Shown here: one piece after another, positions 36,105-44,537 of the stretch
Position numbering within the stretch: the first letter of the stretch is position 1
Layout of the letters: each line of letters begins with the position of its first letter
Assembly (NCBI GenBank): GCA_934793215.1
Contig: CAKVOP010000002.1
Coordinates: 216,378-280,377, forward strand
Length of the DNA stretch: 64,000 nt
Direction: 5' to 3'
Source of the DNA: an uncultured Clostridia bacterium
GTDB lineage: Bacteria; Bacillota; Clostridia; Christensenellales; UBA1242
Notes under the pieces: model-generated
Told to the model about the DNA's origin: nothing
The model's database searches: none
What the model saw: the letters and a program-made list of their open reading frames with translations, nothing else
Program-made: the position numbers and the translations under genes

Positions 36105-36136
36105 TCACGCAATAAAATTTTAGGAGGAAAATTAAA

Positions 36137-36511
36137 ATGGCTGATGTTAAACAATTAGTTGAAGAAATCAAATCTATGAGTGTTCTTGAAGTTAGCGAAC
36201 TTGTTAAAGAACTCGAAGAAACATTTGGAGTTTCTGCTGCTGCTCCTGTTGCAGTTGCTGCTCCTGTTGCTGGTGCTGCTGCTCCAGCTGCTGAAGAAAA
36301 AAGCGAATTCACAGTTGAACTTGTTGAAGCAGGTGCAAACAAAATCGCTGTTATCAAAGTTGTAAGAGAAATCACTGGTCTTGGACTTGGCGAAGCTAAA
36401 GCTCTCGTTGACGGAGCTCCAAAGGCAGTTAAAGAAAACGTTCCAACTGAAGAAGCTAAAGCTATCGAAGCTAAACTTAAAGAAGCTGGCGCAACTGTTA
36501 AACTTAAATAA
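36137..36511 (+). CDS. rplL: 50S ribosomal protein L7/L12
   Basis: 124 residues: N-terminal dimerisation helices, an Ala-rich hinge ([20 protein letters not shown]) and the C-terminal domain ([28 protein letters not shown]) that recruits translation factors. SD AGGAGG. An intrinsic terminator follows. Confidence 0.98.
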   Translation: MADVKQLVEEIKSMSVLEVSELVKELEETFGVSAAAPVAVAAPVAGAAAPAAEEKSEFTVELVEAGANKIAVIKVVREITGLGLGEAKALVDGAPKAVKENVPTEEAKAIEAKLKEAGATVKLK

Positions 36512-36835
36512 ATCAAATAAAATTAAGAATATTGCGTAAAAAAACATCAACAATCGTTGATGTTTTTTTGTTTATATCGTTTTACACCAAAATGTACTTT
36601 TAATTTTTATTCAAATTAAAACCAAATCATCATAAATTAAAAAAGATTAAATTGGCACAATAAAACTATGAAAACAATTTAACCTTTCTAAATCTAATTG
36701 ATAAGCCATTTAAAGTGTTACTTTTGGAAGATTAAGTTTAGCTAGCATAGCATTAACTCCCCCCCCCTTTGCAAAATGGTATAATTTAATGTCAATTAAT
36801 TGGGTAAAGTTCGAACAATTATGTCTAGATATGTC
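36512..36835. other. gene-free region between rplL and the ThyX-like gene
   Basis: The 324 bp include the rplL terminator (stem AACATCAAC/GTTGATGTT at 36543-36564 with T7) and, at 36759-36767, a run of nine C (nine G on the minus strand), unusual in such AT-rich DNA. A TATAAT at 36780 has no matching -35. I see no coding region. Confidence 0.6.
36538..36569 (+). terminator. terminator of rplJL
   Basis: Nine-bp stem AACATCAAC/GTTGATGTT, four-base loop, T7 tract. Confidence 0.8.
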
Positions 36836-38206
36836 TCAAATCAAACTTTCAAGTTCTACACCATCTTTAAATCCACATGGTGACGAGCATCTATACCCGC
36901 TTTTACATCTTGCACCCTTGCAAATATTTTCAAGTTCGGCAACATATTTTTTGTATATTATAACTTGCTGGTCAAACATTCCTTTTTCTTTTAAAAAATC
37001 TTCGACATTGCTTATAAGAAGAGATTCCTGTTTTTCAGTAAAATAAGCATTCCCTTTTGAAATCAAATCACTTAATTTAGTATGTAAATTGTATAAATAT
37101 GTTTTTGCTTGTTTAAATACAAGGTCACGAATTTCCTTTTGAGCACAAGCACAAAGTCTTTCTTTCGCTTCTAAAATGAAGTTCTCAAGGGTACCGCTTT
37201 CAACAACATCAACAATCGTGCCCTGTGGAAGAGAATATGCAACCGAAGAAATATCACTCAAATACTCATCTTTCAAACTTTCATTTCCAGCAATAATAGG
37301 CGGAACATAAAACTCTTTATTTTTTGAAAATTCTCCTTGGAATGTCAATGTTGAAATGTGATGATCAAGCGTTCTATGTCGTTGTGATTGGGCAAGGCAT
37401 GCGAAACTCATTTTATAACAACCCTGAAAAGTGTTTGAATAAATTTCTTCAAAAATAGGTGCTCCAAAAAGTTTAAAATTCCTCCCTTTGTGATCTTCCA
37501 AACGATCAGCAAAAAGATTATTGTTTTTACAAAACTCAACAAACTCTTTCATTTCTTTTTGGATTGCATCATAAAAGGCATTGTCGGGATGAGCAATTTG
37601 GTATTCCATCCAATGTGCTATATAATTAAGTTGTCTAAAAGATACAGTATAAACCATATTTGTTGGTGTAAACACTGAAATCATATAGCGTGCGTTTTCT
37701 TGGGCTAGCTTTTGTGCTTTCTTTCCCCCTTCATCAAAAAATGGATTAGAACCATTGGGATATCGTTTTTCAATTTCGGCCTTAAAAATTTGTGTCCATT
37801 TGTCATAAAGAGCCTTTTGATCTGGCTGAACATCTTTCATAATTGTATAACGTGCCGACTTTTCGCTTGTGTTGTAGTCTTGTTCGTTATTTAGAACCAT
37901 TGCCAAAGCCTTTGGAATTCCCGAAATTTCTAGTGTAACAAAAGAGTGTCCAAACGTTGAATGGTGAAAATTGCTTTCAACAATTTCTGCAATTCTTAAT
38001 ATTTGTTCTACTGTTTTGCTGTTCAGTTTTTCAAATGAATCGGGCATATAGCAAGTGGCTCCCATAAGCCCAGCGACAATGCGATTCATATTTAAATCAT
38101 ATGGTTTATATGCTTCACAAATTCTGCTTTCGCGTTCTTCACTGCACACAATTTCTTTTCCGTGAGGCGTGTCAAGAACCGAGTGCATCTTAATCTTAAT
38201 ATCCAT
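36836..38206 (-). CDS. double-length ThyX-like protein (flavin-dependent thymidylate synthase family)
   Basis: 456 residues, about twice the length of classical ThyX. ThyX makes dTMP from dUMP with FAD and methylenetetrahydrofolate; its signature is RHRxxSxNExSxR(Y). Here the first half has the distal part (SEKSARY, in HSFVTLEISGIPKALAMVLNNEQDYNTSEKSARY) but not RHR. The second half has RHR (AQSQRHRTLDHHIS) but not the SxR part. The C-terminus ends in a four-cysteine cluster (CKGARCKSGYRCSSPC), suggestive of a bound metal. Fits a tandem-duplicated ThyX with shared active sites. SD GGGAGGGG. Activity as thymidylate synthase is likely but unproven. Confidence 0.75.
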   Translation of the reverse strand: MDIKIKMHSVLDTPHGKEIVCSEERESRICEAYKPYDLNMNRIVAGLMGATCYMPDSFEKLNSKTVEQILRIAEIVESNFHHSTFGHSFVTLEISGIPKALAMVLNNEQDYNTSEKSARYTIMKDVQPDQKALYDKWTQIFKAEIEKRYPNGSNPFFDEGGKKAQKLAQENARYMISVFTPTNMVYTVSFRQLNYIAHWMEYQIAHPDNAFYDAIQKEMKEFVEFCKNNNLFADRLEDHKGRNFKLFGAPIFEEIYSNTFQGCYKMSFACLAQSQRHRTLDHHISTLTFQGEFSKNKEFYVPPIIAGNESLKDEYLSDISSVAYSLPQGTIVDVVESGTLENFILEAKERLCACAQKEIRDLVFKQAKTYLYNLHTKLSDLISKGNAYFTEKQESLLISNVEDFLKEKGMFDQQVIIYKKYVAELENICKGARCKSGYRCSSPCGFKDGVELESLI

Positions 38207-38396
38207 TTCCCCTCCCTTATCTTACACCATCTTACCACACTTTACCAGTTTGAATCAACAAAAATCGACAATATCTTTTTAATCATACAATTTAAAAATA
38301 GTATCTTAAAAAGTAAAATCAAAATTTAAAATATCCTTAAAAAACTTCTTTAATAGAAAAAATTTGGCAAAAACCAGTTGTTTTTATCCTTTAAAC

Positions 38397-38440
38397 AAAA
38401 AAATGATTATCAAAAGGAAATGCTTGATAATCATTTTTTA
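38397..38440 (-). terminator. terminator of cysS
   Basis: Eleven-bp stem ATGATTATCAA/TTGATAATCAT (38403-38413 with 38424-38434) followed on the minus strand by U7. Confidence 0.8.
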
Positions 38441-38459
38441 TATTACACTAAATCAAAAT

Positions 38460-39854
38460 CTACATTTTAGCTATTTCATATCCGTCCTTGGTGTCTTTTA
38501 CAACATAACCAAGTGCCGAAATCTTCGCTCTAACTTCATCGGCAAGAGCAAAATTCTTATTTTGTTTTGCTTGCCAACGCTCTTTTGCAAGTGTTTCCAC
38601 CTCGGTAGGTATAGTGGCCAAATTTTTATTTTCAATAAATTTTAAGACTTTATCTGCATCATTTACAAATAAACCCAAAATTTTATATGCTTTCTTGACG
38701 CCATTGTAATCAGCAACAACTGAATTGTCGTTCTCTTGCACCTTTCTTGCCATATCCTTGAATATTTCAAAAAGATATGATAGTGCTTTTGGTGTGTTAA
38801 AATCATCATTTAAAGCATTCAGGACTTTTGCGTCGAATTCATCATTGACTGCTTCTCCAATATCAAAATTAGTTTCAATTTGTTTTAAAATATTGTAGAA
38901 ATTAAAAATATGTTTTTCAGCAAGGGCAAAAACTTCATCAGTAAGATTCAAATCACTTCTATAACTATTTGAGAAAAGTGCAAACTTTACCACTTCTGGA
39001 TGATACTTTTTTCTCAAATCTTCAAGTATTATAGAATTGCCAAGACTCTTGCTCATTTTTTGTCCGTTGACTTTTATAAGACCATTATGAATCCAATAAC
39101 TTGCAAATCTCTTACCAGTCACTGCCTCTGTTTGTGCAATTTCATTTTCGTGGTGCGGAAATATAAGGTCTCTACCGCCACCATGAATATCTATTTGGTC
39201 ACCAAATGCGACTCTATTCATCGTAGAGCACTCTATATGCCAACCCGGTCTACCCTTTCCCCAAGGTGATTGCCAATAAGGTTCTCCCTCTTTTGCACTC
39301 TTCCAAAGGGCAAAATCGAGTGGAGAATTTTTATCCTCATCATTATCTATTCTATATCCGTCTTTTTGCTGGTCAAGACTTCTATTTGAAAGGCAACCAT
39401 AGTTTTTGAATTTTTCTACGCTATAATAAACATCTCCTTTTTTTGTAGGATACGCATAACCTTTTTCAACAAGAATAGACACAAAATCTATGATATTTTG
39501 AACATTATCAGTTGCTTTAAGCCACATTGTAGGCTCATCAACTTGAAAATACTTCATTTCTTCATCAATTTTTTTAATCATGTCGTCTGCATAAACCTTG
39601 CTATCAATTCCTAGTCTATTTGCTGATGCAATAATTTTATCGTCAATATCAGTATAATTTCGGGCATATCTCACCTGATATCCATTTTTTTCTAATACTT
39701 TTCTTATTAAATCATAAACCATCGCTTGAAAAAGATGCCCAATGTGAGCATTGCCTGAAACTGTTATACCGCAAGCATACATTTTAACTTTTCCCTCTTC
39801 AAGAGGAATAAACTTCTCCTTTTTTCTTGTTAATGTGTTGTATATTTTTAACAT
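38460..39854 (-). CDS. cysS: cysteinyl-tRNA synthetase
   Basis: 464 residues, class I synthetase. HIGH signature (NAHIGHLFQAMVYD), zinc ligands including the YACGITV cysteine and the WHIECS segment, KMSKS (GQKMSKSLGN) and the C-terminal DALR-type helices. SD GAGAGG. Downstream of and in the same direction as the MarR regulator gene, with a hairpin between them. No T-box seen in the 120-bp upstream region. Confidence 0.97.
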   Translation of the reverse strand: MLKIYNTLTRKKEKFIPLEEGKVKMYACGITVSGNAHIGHLFQAMVYDLIRKVLEKNGYQVRYARNYTDIDDKIIASANRLGIDSKVYADDMIKKIDEEMKYFQVDEPTMWLKATDNVQNIIDFVSILVEKGYAYPTKKGDVYYSVEKFKNYGCLSNRSLDQQKDGYRIDNDEDKNSPLDFALWKSAKEGEPYWQSPWGKGRPGWHIECSTMNRVAFGDQIDIHGGGRDLIFPHHENEIAQTEAVTGKRFASYWIHNGLIKVNGQKMSKSLGNSIILEDLRKKYHPEVVKFALFSNSYRSDLNLTDEVFALAEKHIFNFYNILKQIETNFDIGEAVNDEFDAKVLNALNDDFNTPKALSYLFEIFKDMARKVQENDNSVVADYNGVKKAYKILGLFVNDADKVLKFIENKNLATIPTEVETLAKERWQAKQNKNFALADEVRAKISALGYVVKDTKDGYEIAKM

Positions 39855-39937
39855 TATTACCTCTCTATTTTATATGCGTTATTACATTAAATTTGTTTTT
39901 TATTTTTATAAACAAAATTGCTCTACTAAACAATATT

Positions 39938-39974
39938 AGCCACTTGGCAAATATTTAAACTTTGCGTAGTGGCT
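39938..39974 (-). other. two-level hairpin after the marR stop
   Basis: Outer stem AGCCACT/AGTGGCT (39938-39944 with 39968-39974) enclosing an inner TTGCAAA-type stem (GCAAA/TTTGC). It begins immediately after the stop codon of the MarR gene on the minus strand but is not followed by a U-tract. It may protect the 3' end or be a weak terminator. Confidence 0.45.
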
Positions 39975-40400
39975 TTAAATGACTCTATTCAAATATTTAC
40001 ATATAACTTCGAGTGCACTGTCTACTTCCATTGTAGTTGCACCTAGTCCAGTTTCTACCTCATTAAGATAATGATTGAGTTCTTCTCGTCCTTTTGGAGT
40101 AAGTTCAATCTGGTGACATCTTCTATCCATATTTGATTGAGTCACCTTTATGCACCCCTCTTTTTCTAGTCCCGAAGTCATAAGTGCGAAGTTAGTCTTT
40201 TTAATGCCAAGTTTCTCAATAATCATACTAACAGACAAATTTTCATAGATTGAACAGAAAAGCAGAATCTTCATACGCAAAACGCCACCGCTTCGACGGC
40301 TTTTCATCAAATTTTCAATAAGTGCTTCAACTTCGATAAATTTTTCTGCTCTTTTCATCTCTGGTTTTTGATTTATCCTTTTTTCTACCTTATACTTCAT
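39975..40400 (-). CDS. MarR-family transcriptional regulator
   Basis: 141 residues with a winged helix: ENLSVSMIIEKLGIKKTNFALMTSGLEKEGCIKV (HTH) and NMDRRCHQIELTPKGREEL (wing). MarR proteins are dimeric, often ligand-sensing repressors. It diverges from recD2; the 73-bp shared region has promoters for both. Its -10 box (TATACT) abuts the ATG at 40400, so this ATG may not be in the transcript and the ATG at 40358 (MKRAEK...) could be the real start. The target is not evident. Confidence 0.85.
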   Translation of the reverse strand: MKYKVEKRINQKPEMKRAEKFIEVEALIENLMKSRRSGGVLRMKILLFCSIYENLSVSMIIEKLGIKKTNFALMTSGLEKEGCIKVTQSNMDRRCHQIELTPKGREELNHYLNEVETGLGATTMEVDSALEVICKYLNRVI

Positions 40401-40429
40401 AGTATATCCAAAAATATTTAGAAAAGCAA
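40401..40429 (-). promoter_or_regulatory. promoter of marR gene
   Basis: TTGCTT (40429-40424), 17 nt, TATACT (40406-40401) on the minus strand, directly next to the first ATG of the MarR gene. This implies either a downstream start or a different promoter. Confidence 0.45.
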
Positions 40430-40438
40430 GTTATTTTG

Positions 40439-40467
40439 TTGATTTTCACGATAATTATTATTAAAAT
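40439..40467 (+). promoter_or_regulatory. promoter of recD2, predicted leaderless
   Basis: TTGATT (40439-40444), 17 nt, TAAAAT (40462-40467), then six bases and the ATG at 40474. No SD. Confidence 0.6.
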
Positions 40468-40473
40468 ATAAAT

Positions 40474-42717
40474 ATGCAAATAGACGGACCTATTGAAGAA
40501 ATAATTTTTAGAAATGATGAAAATGGTTACACAGTTTTTGGGCTTGACTTTAAAGGTACAGGCGTTATCTGTGTTGGAAAACTAATCAACGCTAATGTCG
40601 GCGAAAACCTTTCTCTTGAAGGCGAATTTGTCAACAATGCAAAGTATGGCTACCAATTTGCGTTTACTTCTTACGAAGTGGTTTTGCCTACTTCTCTCGC
40701 AGGAATTGAGAGATACCTTGCCTCTGGGCTAATCAAAGGCGTAGGGCCAATAACCGCAAAAAACATTGTTAAGCACTTTAAAGAAGACACATTTACAATA
40801 ATTGAAATGAGTCCTGCATCACTGGCAGAAGTTAAAAATATTAGCATGAAAAAGGCTCTTGAAATTGGTGAAAAGTTTAAAGAACTAAAAAAACTTCAAA
40901 ACACAGTTATGTTTCTCCAGAAATATAATATCACAACCAATATGGCTCTTAAAATATATGATATTTATGGGGCAAAAACTGTTGATATTGTAAAAACTAA
41001 CCCTTACCGTCTTGTTGAAGATGTCGAAGGCATTGGGTTTATGACCGCAGATAAAATTGCAAAAAATATAGGAATACCGCAAAACAGTCAATTTAGGGTT
41101 CGTGCAGGAATTTTGTACACGCTTACAAATTCAGTTGAAAAAGCAGGTAATACTTATTTGCCAAAAAACTTTTTACTATCTCAATCTTCAAAGCTTCTTG
41201 AAATTGACCTTGATGCAAATAATGAACTTTATGAAAGTTCGCTTGAAAGTTTGACTCTTGATAAAACTGTTCTTTTAATGTGGCAAAACGGCAGTGAAAT
41301 TGCGGTACTGGCAAAATATTATTACTATGAAAATGTGGTTGCACAAAAATTGTCACTTTTAAACATAAGTCAAGTGGCCGAAAAACTTAATCTTGACGAT
41401 GAAATTAAGCACTTTGAAGAAAAAAACAACATTTGTTTTCATGAAGAGCAAAAAAATGCGATTATAAATTCAATAAATAGTGGCGTTTCAGTCATAACTG
41501 GCGGGCCAGGTACTGGGAAAACAACAATAATAAAATGTATAATTGACATTTTGAAAAACAATAGGAAATCTTACATGCTTCTCGCCCCTACTGGCAGAGC
41601 ATCTAAAAGAATGAGTGATGCAACGGGAGAGGAAGCAAAAACAATCCACCGTGCTCTCGAAGTGGCTTCAGGAAATCTAGCACTGAATAGTCGATTTGTT
41701 CACAACGAGAACAACACATTTAAAGTTGATGCTGTGATTGTAGACGAAGTCTCAATGGTTGATGTTGCACTTATGAGTCATCTTTGCAAAGCCTTGCCAC
41801 GCGACTGTAAACTTATTTTAGTTGGAGATAAAGACCAGTTGCCAAGTGTTGGTGCAGGGAATGTGCTAGATGACATTTTAAAGAGCGGAATTATAAAAGT
41901 TTCAATGCTTACCAAAATATTCCGTCAAAGTGACGACAGCCTTATTATTACCAATGCACACCTTATAAATGGCGGTAAAATGCCAATTTTAAATAACTCC
42001 TCAAAGGATTTTTTCTTTGAAGAAAAGGCGGATTTAAATGCTATAAAAAATTCAATAGTTGAAATGGTGGTAAATCGTTTGCCTAAATTTACTGGACAAA
42101 GTAGTGCTTCAATACAGGTGCTCGCCCCTTTAAAAGCAGGCGTTTGTGGAATCGACAACCTTAACCGTGCTTTGCAAGAAAGGCTAAACCCACCCGCAGT
42201 GACTAAACTTGAAATCCCATTGGGAGAGACAATTTTTAGAGTCGGCGACAAGGTAATGCAAACAGCAAACAATTACAATCTTGTTTGGAAAAAAATAAAT
42301 GGCTTTATTGAAGAAGAAGGCGAAGGTGTCTTTAATGGAGACATAGGATATATTGAACTAATAGACTTTCAAACAAATGAAATGGTGGTTATGTTTGAAG
42401 ACGGAAGGCGTTGTTTATACCCACGAACTGAAATTGGGCAACTTTCCCTAGCATATGCGATAACCATTCATAAAAGTCAAGGAAGCGAATTTGATGTTGT
42501 CATTATCCCCGCCATTGCTGGACCAAGCATGATTTTAACTAGAAATCTTATCTATACAGCCGTTACTCGAGCAAAAAAAATGGTGGTTATAGTTGGAGAA
42601 CAAAAGAATTTGAAAAGAATGGTTTCAAACAACTATACGGTTCAACGCTTTACCTTGCTTAAAGAACTTTTGATCACAGCAAACAAAAAAGCGACCGAAC
42701 TTTTTGGGAACGATTAA
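40474..42717 (+). CDS. recD2: RecD2-type SF1B DNA helicase
   Basis: 747 residues. RecD2 is the RecBC-independent 5'-3' helicase of Firmicutes, involved in DNA repair and fork progression. It starts with the OB-like N-terminal domain (EEIIFRNDENGYTVFGL) and helix-hairpin-helix motifs (GIERYLASGLIKGVGPITAKNIV). Walker A is GGPGTGKTT (about residue 343), Walker B VDEVSMVD, GDKDQLPSVGAGNVL, and motif VI region LAYAITIHKSQGSEFD ... YTAVTRAKK. Start ATG lies six bases after a -10 box with no SD. comFC follows 50 bp downstream. Confidence 0.95.
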   Translation: MQIDGPIEEIIFRNDENGYTVFGLDFKGTGVICVGKLINANVGENLSLEGEFVNNAKYGYQFAFTSYEVVLPTSLAGIERYLASGLIKGVGPITAKNIVKHFKEDTFTIIEMSPASLAEVKNISMKKALEIGEKFKELKKLQNTVMFLQKYNITTNMALKIYDIYGAKTVDIVKTNPYRLVEDVEGIGFMTADKIAKNIGIPQNSQFRVRAGILYTLTNSVEKAGNTYLPKNFLLSQSSKLLEIDLDANNELYESSLESLTLDKTVLLMWQNGSEIAVLAKYYYYENVVAQKLSLLNISQVAEKLNLDDEIKHFEEKNNICFHEEQKNAIINSINSGVSVITGGPGTGKTTIIKCIIDILKNNRKSYMLLAPTGRASKRMSDATGEEAKTIHRALEVASGNLALNSRFVHNENNTFKVDAVIVDEVSMVDVALMSHLCKALPRDCKLILVGDKDQLPSVGAGNVLDDILKSGIIKVSMLTKIFRQSDDSLIITNAHLINGGKMPILNNSSKDFFFEEKADLNAIKNSIVEMVVNRLPKFTGQSSASIQVLAPLKAGVCGIDNLNRALQERLNPPAVTKLEIPLGETIFRVGDKVMQTANNYNLVWKKINGFIEEEGEGVFNGDIGYIELIDFQTNEMVVMFEDGRRCLYPRTEIGQLSLAYAITIHKSQGSEFDVVIIPAIAGPSMILTRNLIYTAVTRAKKMVVIVGEQKNLKRMVSNNYTVQRFTLLKELLITANKKATELFGND

Positions 42718-42766
42718 CTTTTTTAATAAAAAAGCAACCTAAAAGTTCTAAAACAAATGAGGAATT

Positions 42767-43486
42767 ATGAATATTTTCAAGAAAATCAAGAATTATTTTC
42801 TTAATGCTCTTTACCCTCAAAGGATAAAGTGTTTATTCTGTGAAAATGAACTGGAAGACGACTACCCTATATGTAAAGAATGTTTAAAAGAAGATTATTT
42901 TAACGACGGAACCCGCTGTCAAATTTGTGATTTAAGAATAAAAGAAGACAACTTAATCTGCGATCATTGTAAAAGTAACAAACCAATGTTTGTCAAAGCT
43001 TTCTGTCCATTCATTTACAAAGGTAATGTACGTAAAAGCATTTTGAAGTTTAAAGATGATGGAGCAAAATATCTTGCTAAGCCTTTTGCAAAGTTTATGT
43101 TTAATCGCTTGCAAGAAAACAACATCACATTTGATATGATCGTGCCAGTTCCAAGCCACAAAGATACGATCAAGAAAAGAGGTTATAACCCAGCCAAACT
43201 TTTAGCGGACGAAATTGCAACGCTTTCTAGAAGACCAGTTGTTGAAGCACTCGTAAAAAATGTAAAAACTAAAAATCAAAAATCCCTTAATTTTAAAGAA
43301 AGACATGAAAACCTTATTGACAGCATAACCCTTGTAAATATAGATCTTGTAAAGGGCAAAAAGATTTTACTTGTTGATGATGTTTTAACAACTGGTGCAA
43401 CTTTAAATTATTGTAGTGAACTTATGCACAAAGCAAACGAAATCTATGTAAGCACAATAGCACGCAATGAATTAAAAAACAAGTAA
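42767..43486 (+). CDS. comFC: ComFC-like phosphoribosyltransferase
   Basis: 239 residues: an N-terminal zinc finger built from four CxxC pairs (CLFCENE, CKEC, CQIC, CDHC) and a phosphoribosyltransferase domain with the PRPP motif ILLVDDVLTTGATL and KRGYNPAKLLA. ComFC assists uptake of single-stranded DNA in competent cells; it is also widespread in non-competent bacteria. SD GAGGAATT. Downstream of recD2 in the same direction and probably co-transcribed. Confidence 0.92.
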   Translation: MNIFKKIKNYFLNALYPQRIKCLFCENELEDDYPICKECLKEDYFNDGTRCQICDLRIKEDNLICDHCKSNKPMFVKAFCPFIYKGNVRKSILKFKDDGAKYLAKPFAKFMFNRLQENNITFDMIVPVPSHKDTIKKRGYNPAKLLADEIATLSRRPVVEALVKNVKTKNQKSLNFKERHENLIDSITLVNIDLVKGKKILLVDDVLTTGATLNYCSELMHKANEIYVSTIARNELKNK

Positions 43487-43548
43487 AACCAAGTTTATAT
43501 AACGCCAATAAATAAGTATGGACAAAAATGTAAATATGGGTTCTAACC

Positions 43549-43582
43549 AAAAAATCTCAACAATTAAGTTGAGATTTTTTTG
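43549..43582 (+). terminator. terminator of recD2-comFC
   Basis: Nine-bp stem AATCTCAAC/GTTGAGATT, six-base loop, T7. Confidence 0.8.
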
Positions 43583-43602
43583 CGTATTTGACTTTAAGGA
43601 TA

Positions 43603-43690
43603 CAAAAAAACGAAGGATATTCCTTCGTTTATTCTGTTATGGTAGCCTCAAGGGGAACCCACTCACCCCAAGGGGTTCGATTCCTTCTAT
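43603..43690 (-). pseudogene. remnant of a second tRNA-Glu 3' end with its terminator
   Basis: On the minus strand the 3' part of tRNA-Glu (CCCCTTGAGGCTACCATAA) is repeated about 100 bp beyond the intact gene. It is followed by a second copy of the terminator (stem AAACGAAGGA/TCCTTCGTTT, 43608-43630). The rest of the tRNA is gone or scrambled; an inverted T-arm-like piece (GGGGTTCGATTCC) lies next to it. Cannot fold as a tRNA. Confidence 0.65.
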
Positions 43691-43702
43691 AATTTAAAAT
43701 AA

Positions 43703-43732
43703 ATAAAAAAAACAAAGGATATTCCTTTGTTT
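43703..43732 (-). terminator. terminator of tRNA-Glu
   Basis: Ten-bp stem AAACAAAGGA/TCCTTTGTTT with a three-base loop, followed on the minus strand by a U-rich run, eight bases after the CCA end of tRNA-Glu. Confidence 0.75.
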
Positions 43733-43740
43733 AATCTTTA

Positions 43741-43815
43741 TGGTAGCCTCAAGGGGAATCGAACCCCTGATTCCGCCGTGAAAGGGCGATGTCTTAACCG
43801 CTTGACCATGAGGCC
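43741..43815 (-). tRNA. tRNA-Glu (anticodon TTC)
   Basis: A 75-nt cloverleaf including encoded CCA. Acceptor stem GGCCTCA pairs with TGAGGCT (one G-U), anticodon loop CTTTCAC gives anticodon TTC, T-arm AGGGGTTCGATTCCCCT. Promoter TTGACT-17-TATAAT lies upstream and a terminator downstream. Confidence 0.97.
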
Positions 43816-43854
43816 ATATATCAAAAATTGGGAAGTGTTTTTTGATACTTTCCT

Positions 43855-43883
43855 ATTATATGGGATATAAAGCATTAAGTCAA
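43855..43883 (-). promoter_or_regulatory. promoter of tRNA-Glu
   Basis: TTGACT (43883-43878), 17 nt, TATAAT (43860-43855) on the minus strand, about 40 nt before the mature 5' end. Confidence 0.75.
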
Positions 43884-44021
43884 GCATTTTTTCAAAAAAA
43901 TCATAAAAATTATAAATTTGTGTTATTTTGTCGACAAAGTTTAATATGGAGCAACACATTTGTTTTTCGCAATTAACCACCAGTTTTTATTATTATCGCC
44001 CTTTGACACAATTTAATCTTT

Positions 44022-44522
44022 TTATGAAGTACCATTTTCATCAGTGCTTTTCTCCATCAAAATGGTTTTGGAATTGACTTCAACAAAATATTTGCACTTT
44101 TGCCCTTTATATTCAATGCTTATTTCTATTTTTTCGCCTGCATATTTGATAATAGGAAAAAGTTGAAAAAAAGCTGTTTTATCATTAATTTTTGTGACCG
44201 CATCTTCGCCATTTATTTCTTCTTTCCCGAATTTAAAAGTAAGTGAACCAATGTCGTTTATCTCTTCGTTCGAGGTAAGTTTTAAGCCTACTCTATTCCC
44301 CTCTTTTAAAAATCCCTTTGAAATATCAACACCATAATATTGAATCACTTCGTTTTCGCCACCAAAAAACGTAGTGCGAGAAGCTTCATCATAGACAAAG
44401 GTTAAATTCCCACCTGTTAAGTAATTATCTCGGTCTATGCTCATTTGGGGTAAACTTTGCCCACAACCTCCAATAAACAAAAAGGAAATTATACAAATTG
44501 TCAACAAAAAAATCTTTTTGAT
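44022..44522 (-). CDS. predicted lipoprotein, apparent AUC start
   Basis: About 166 residues. The signal peptide reads xKKIFLLTICIISFLFIGGC with a lipobox Cys20; the mature part is an unrecognised beta-rich domain (for example YAGEKIEISIEYKGQKCKYFVEV). The first standard initiation codon in frame is TTG (44510 or 44507), which would cut off the Lys-Lys n-region and sits over 20 nt from the SD. The SD GGAGGGG is ideally placed (6 nt) for the codon ATC at 44522. Either AUC initiates or there is a base error. It follows the MFS gene by 15 bp, so it shares its operon. Confidence 0.7.
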   Translation of the reverse strand: MKKIFLLTICIISFLFIGGCGQSLPQMSIDRDNYLTGGNLTFVYDEASRTTFFGGENEVIQYYGVDISKGFLKEGNRVGLKLTSNEEINDIGSLTFKFGKEEINGEDAVTKINDKTAFFQLFPIIKYAGEKIEISIEYKGQKCKYFVEVNSKTILMEKSTDENGTS

Positions 44523-44537
44523 AAAGCCCCTCCTTTT

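Noticed and set aside
43738..43980. Minus-strand 80-codon frame across tRNA-Glu
   Set aside because: It overlaps the tRNA gene and its promoter; coding is not credible.
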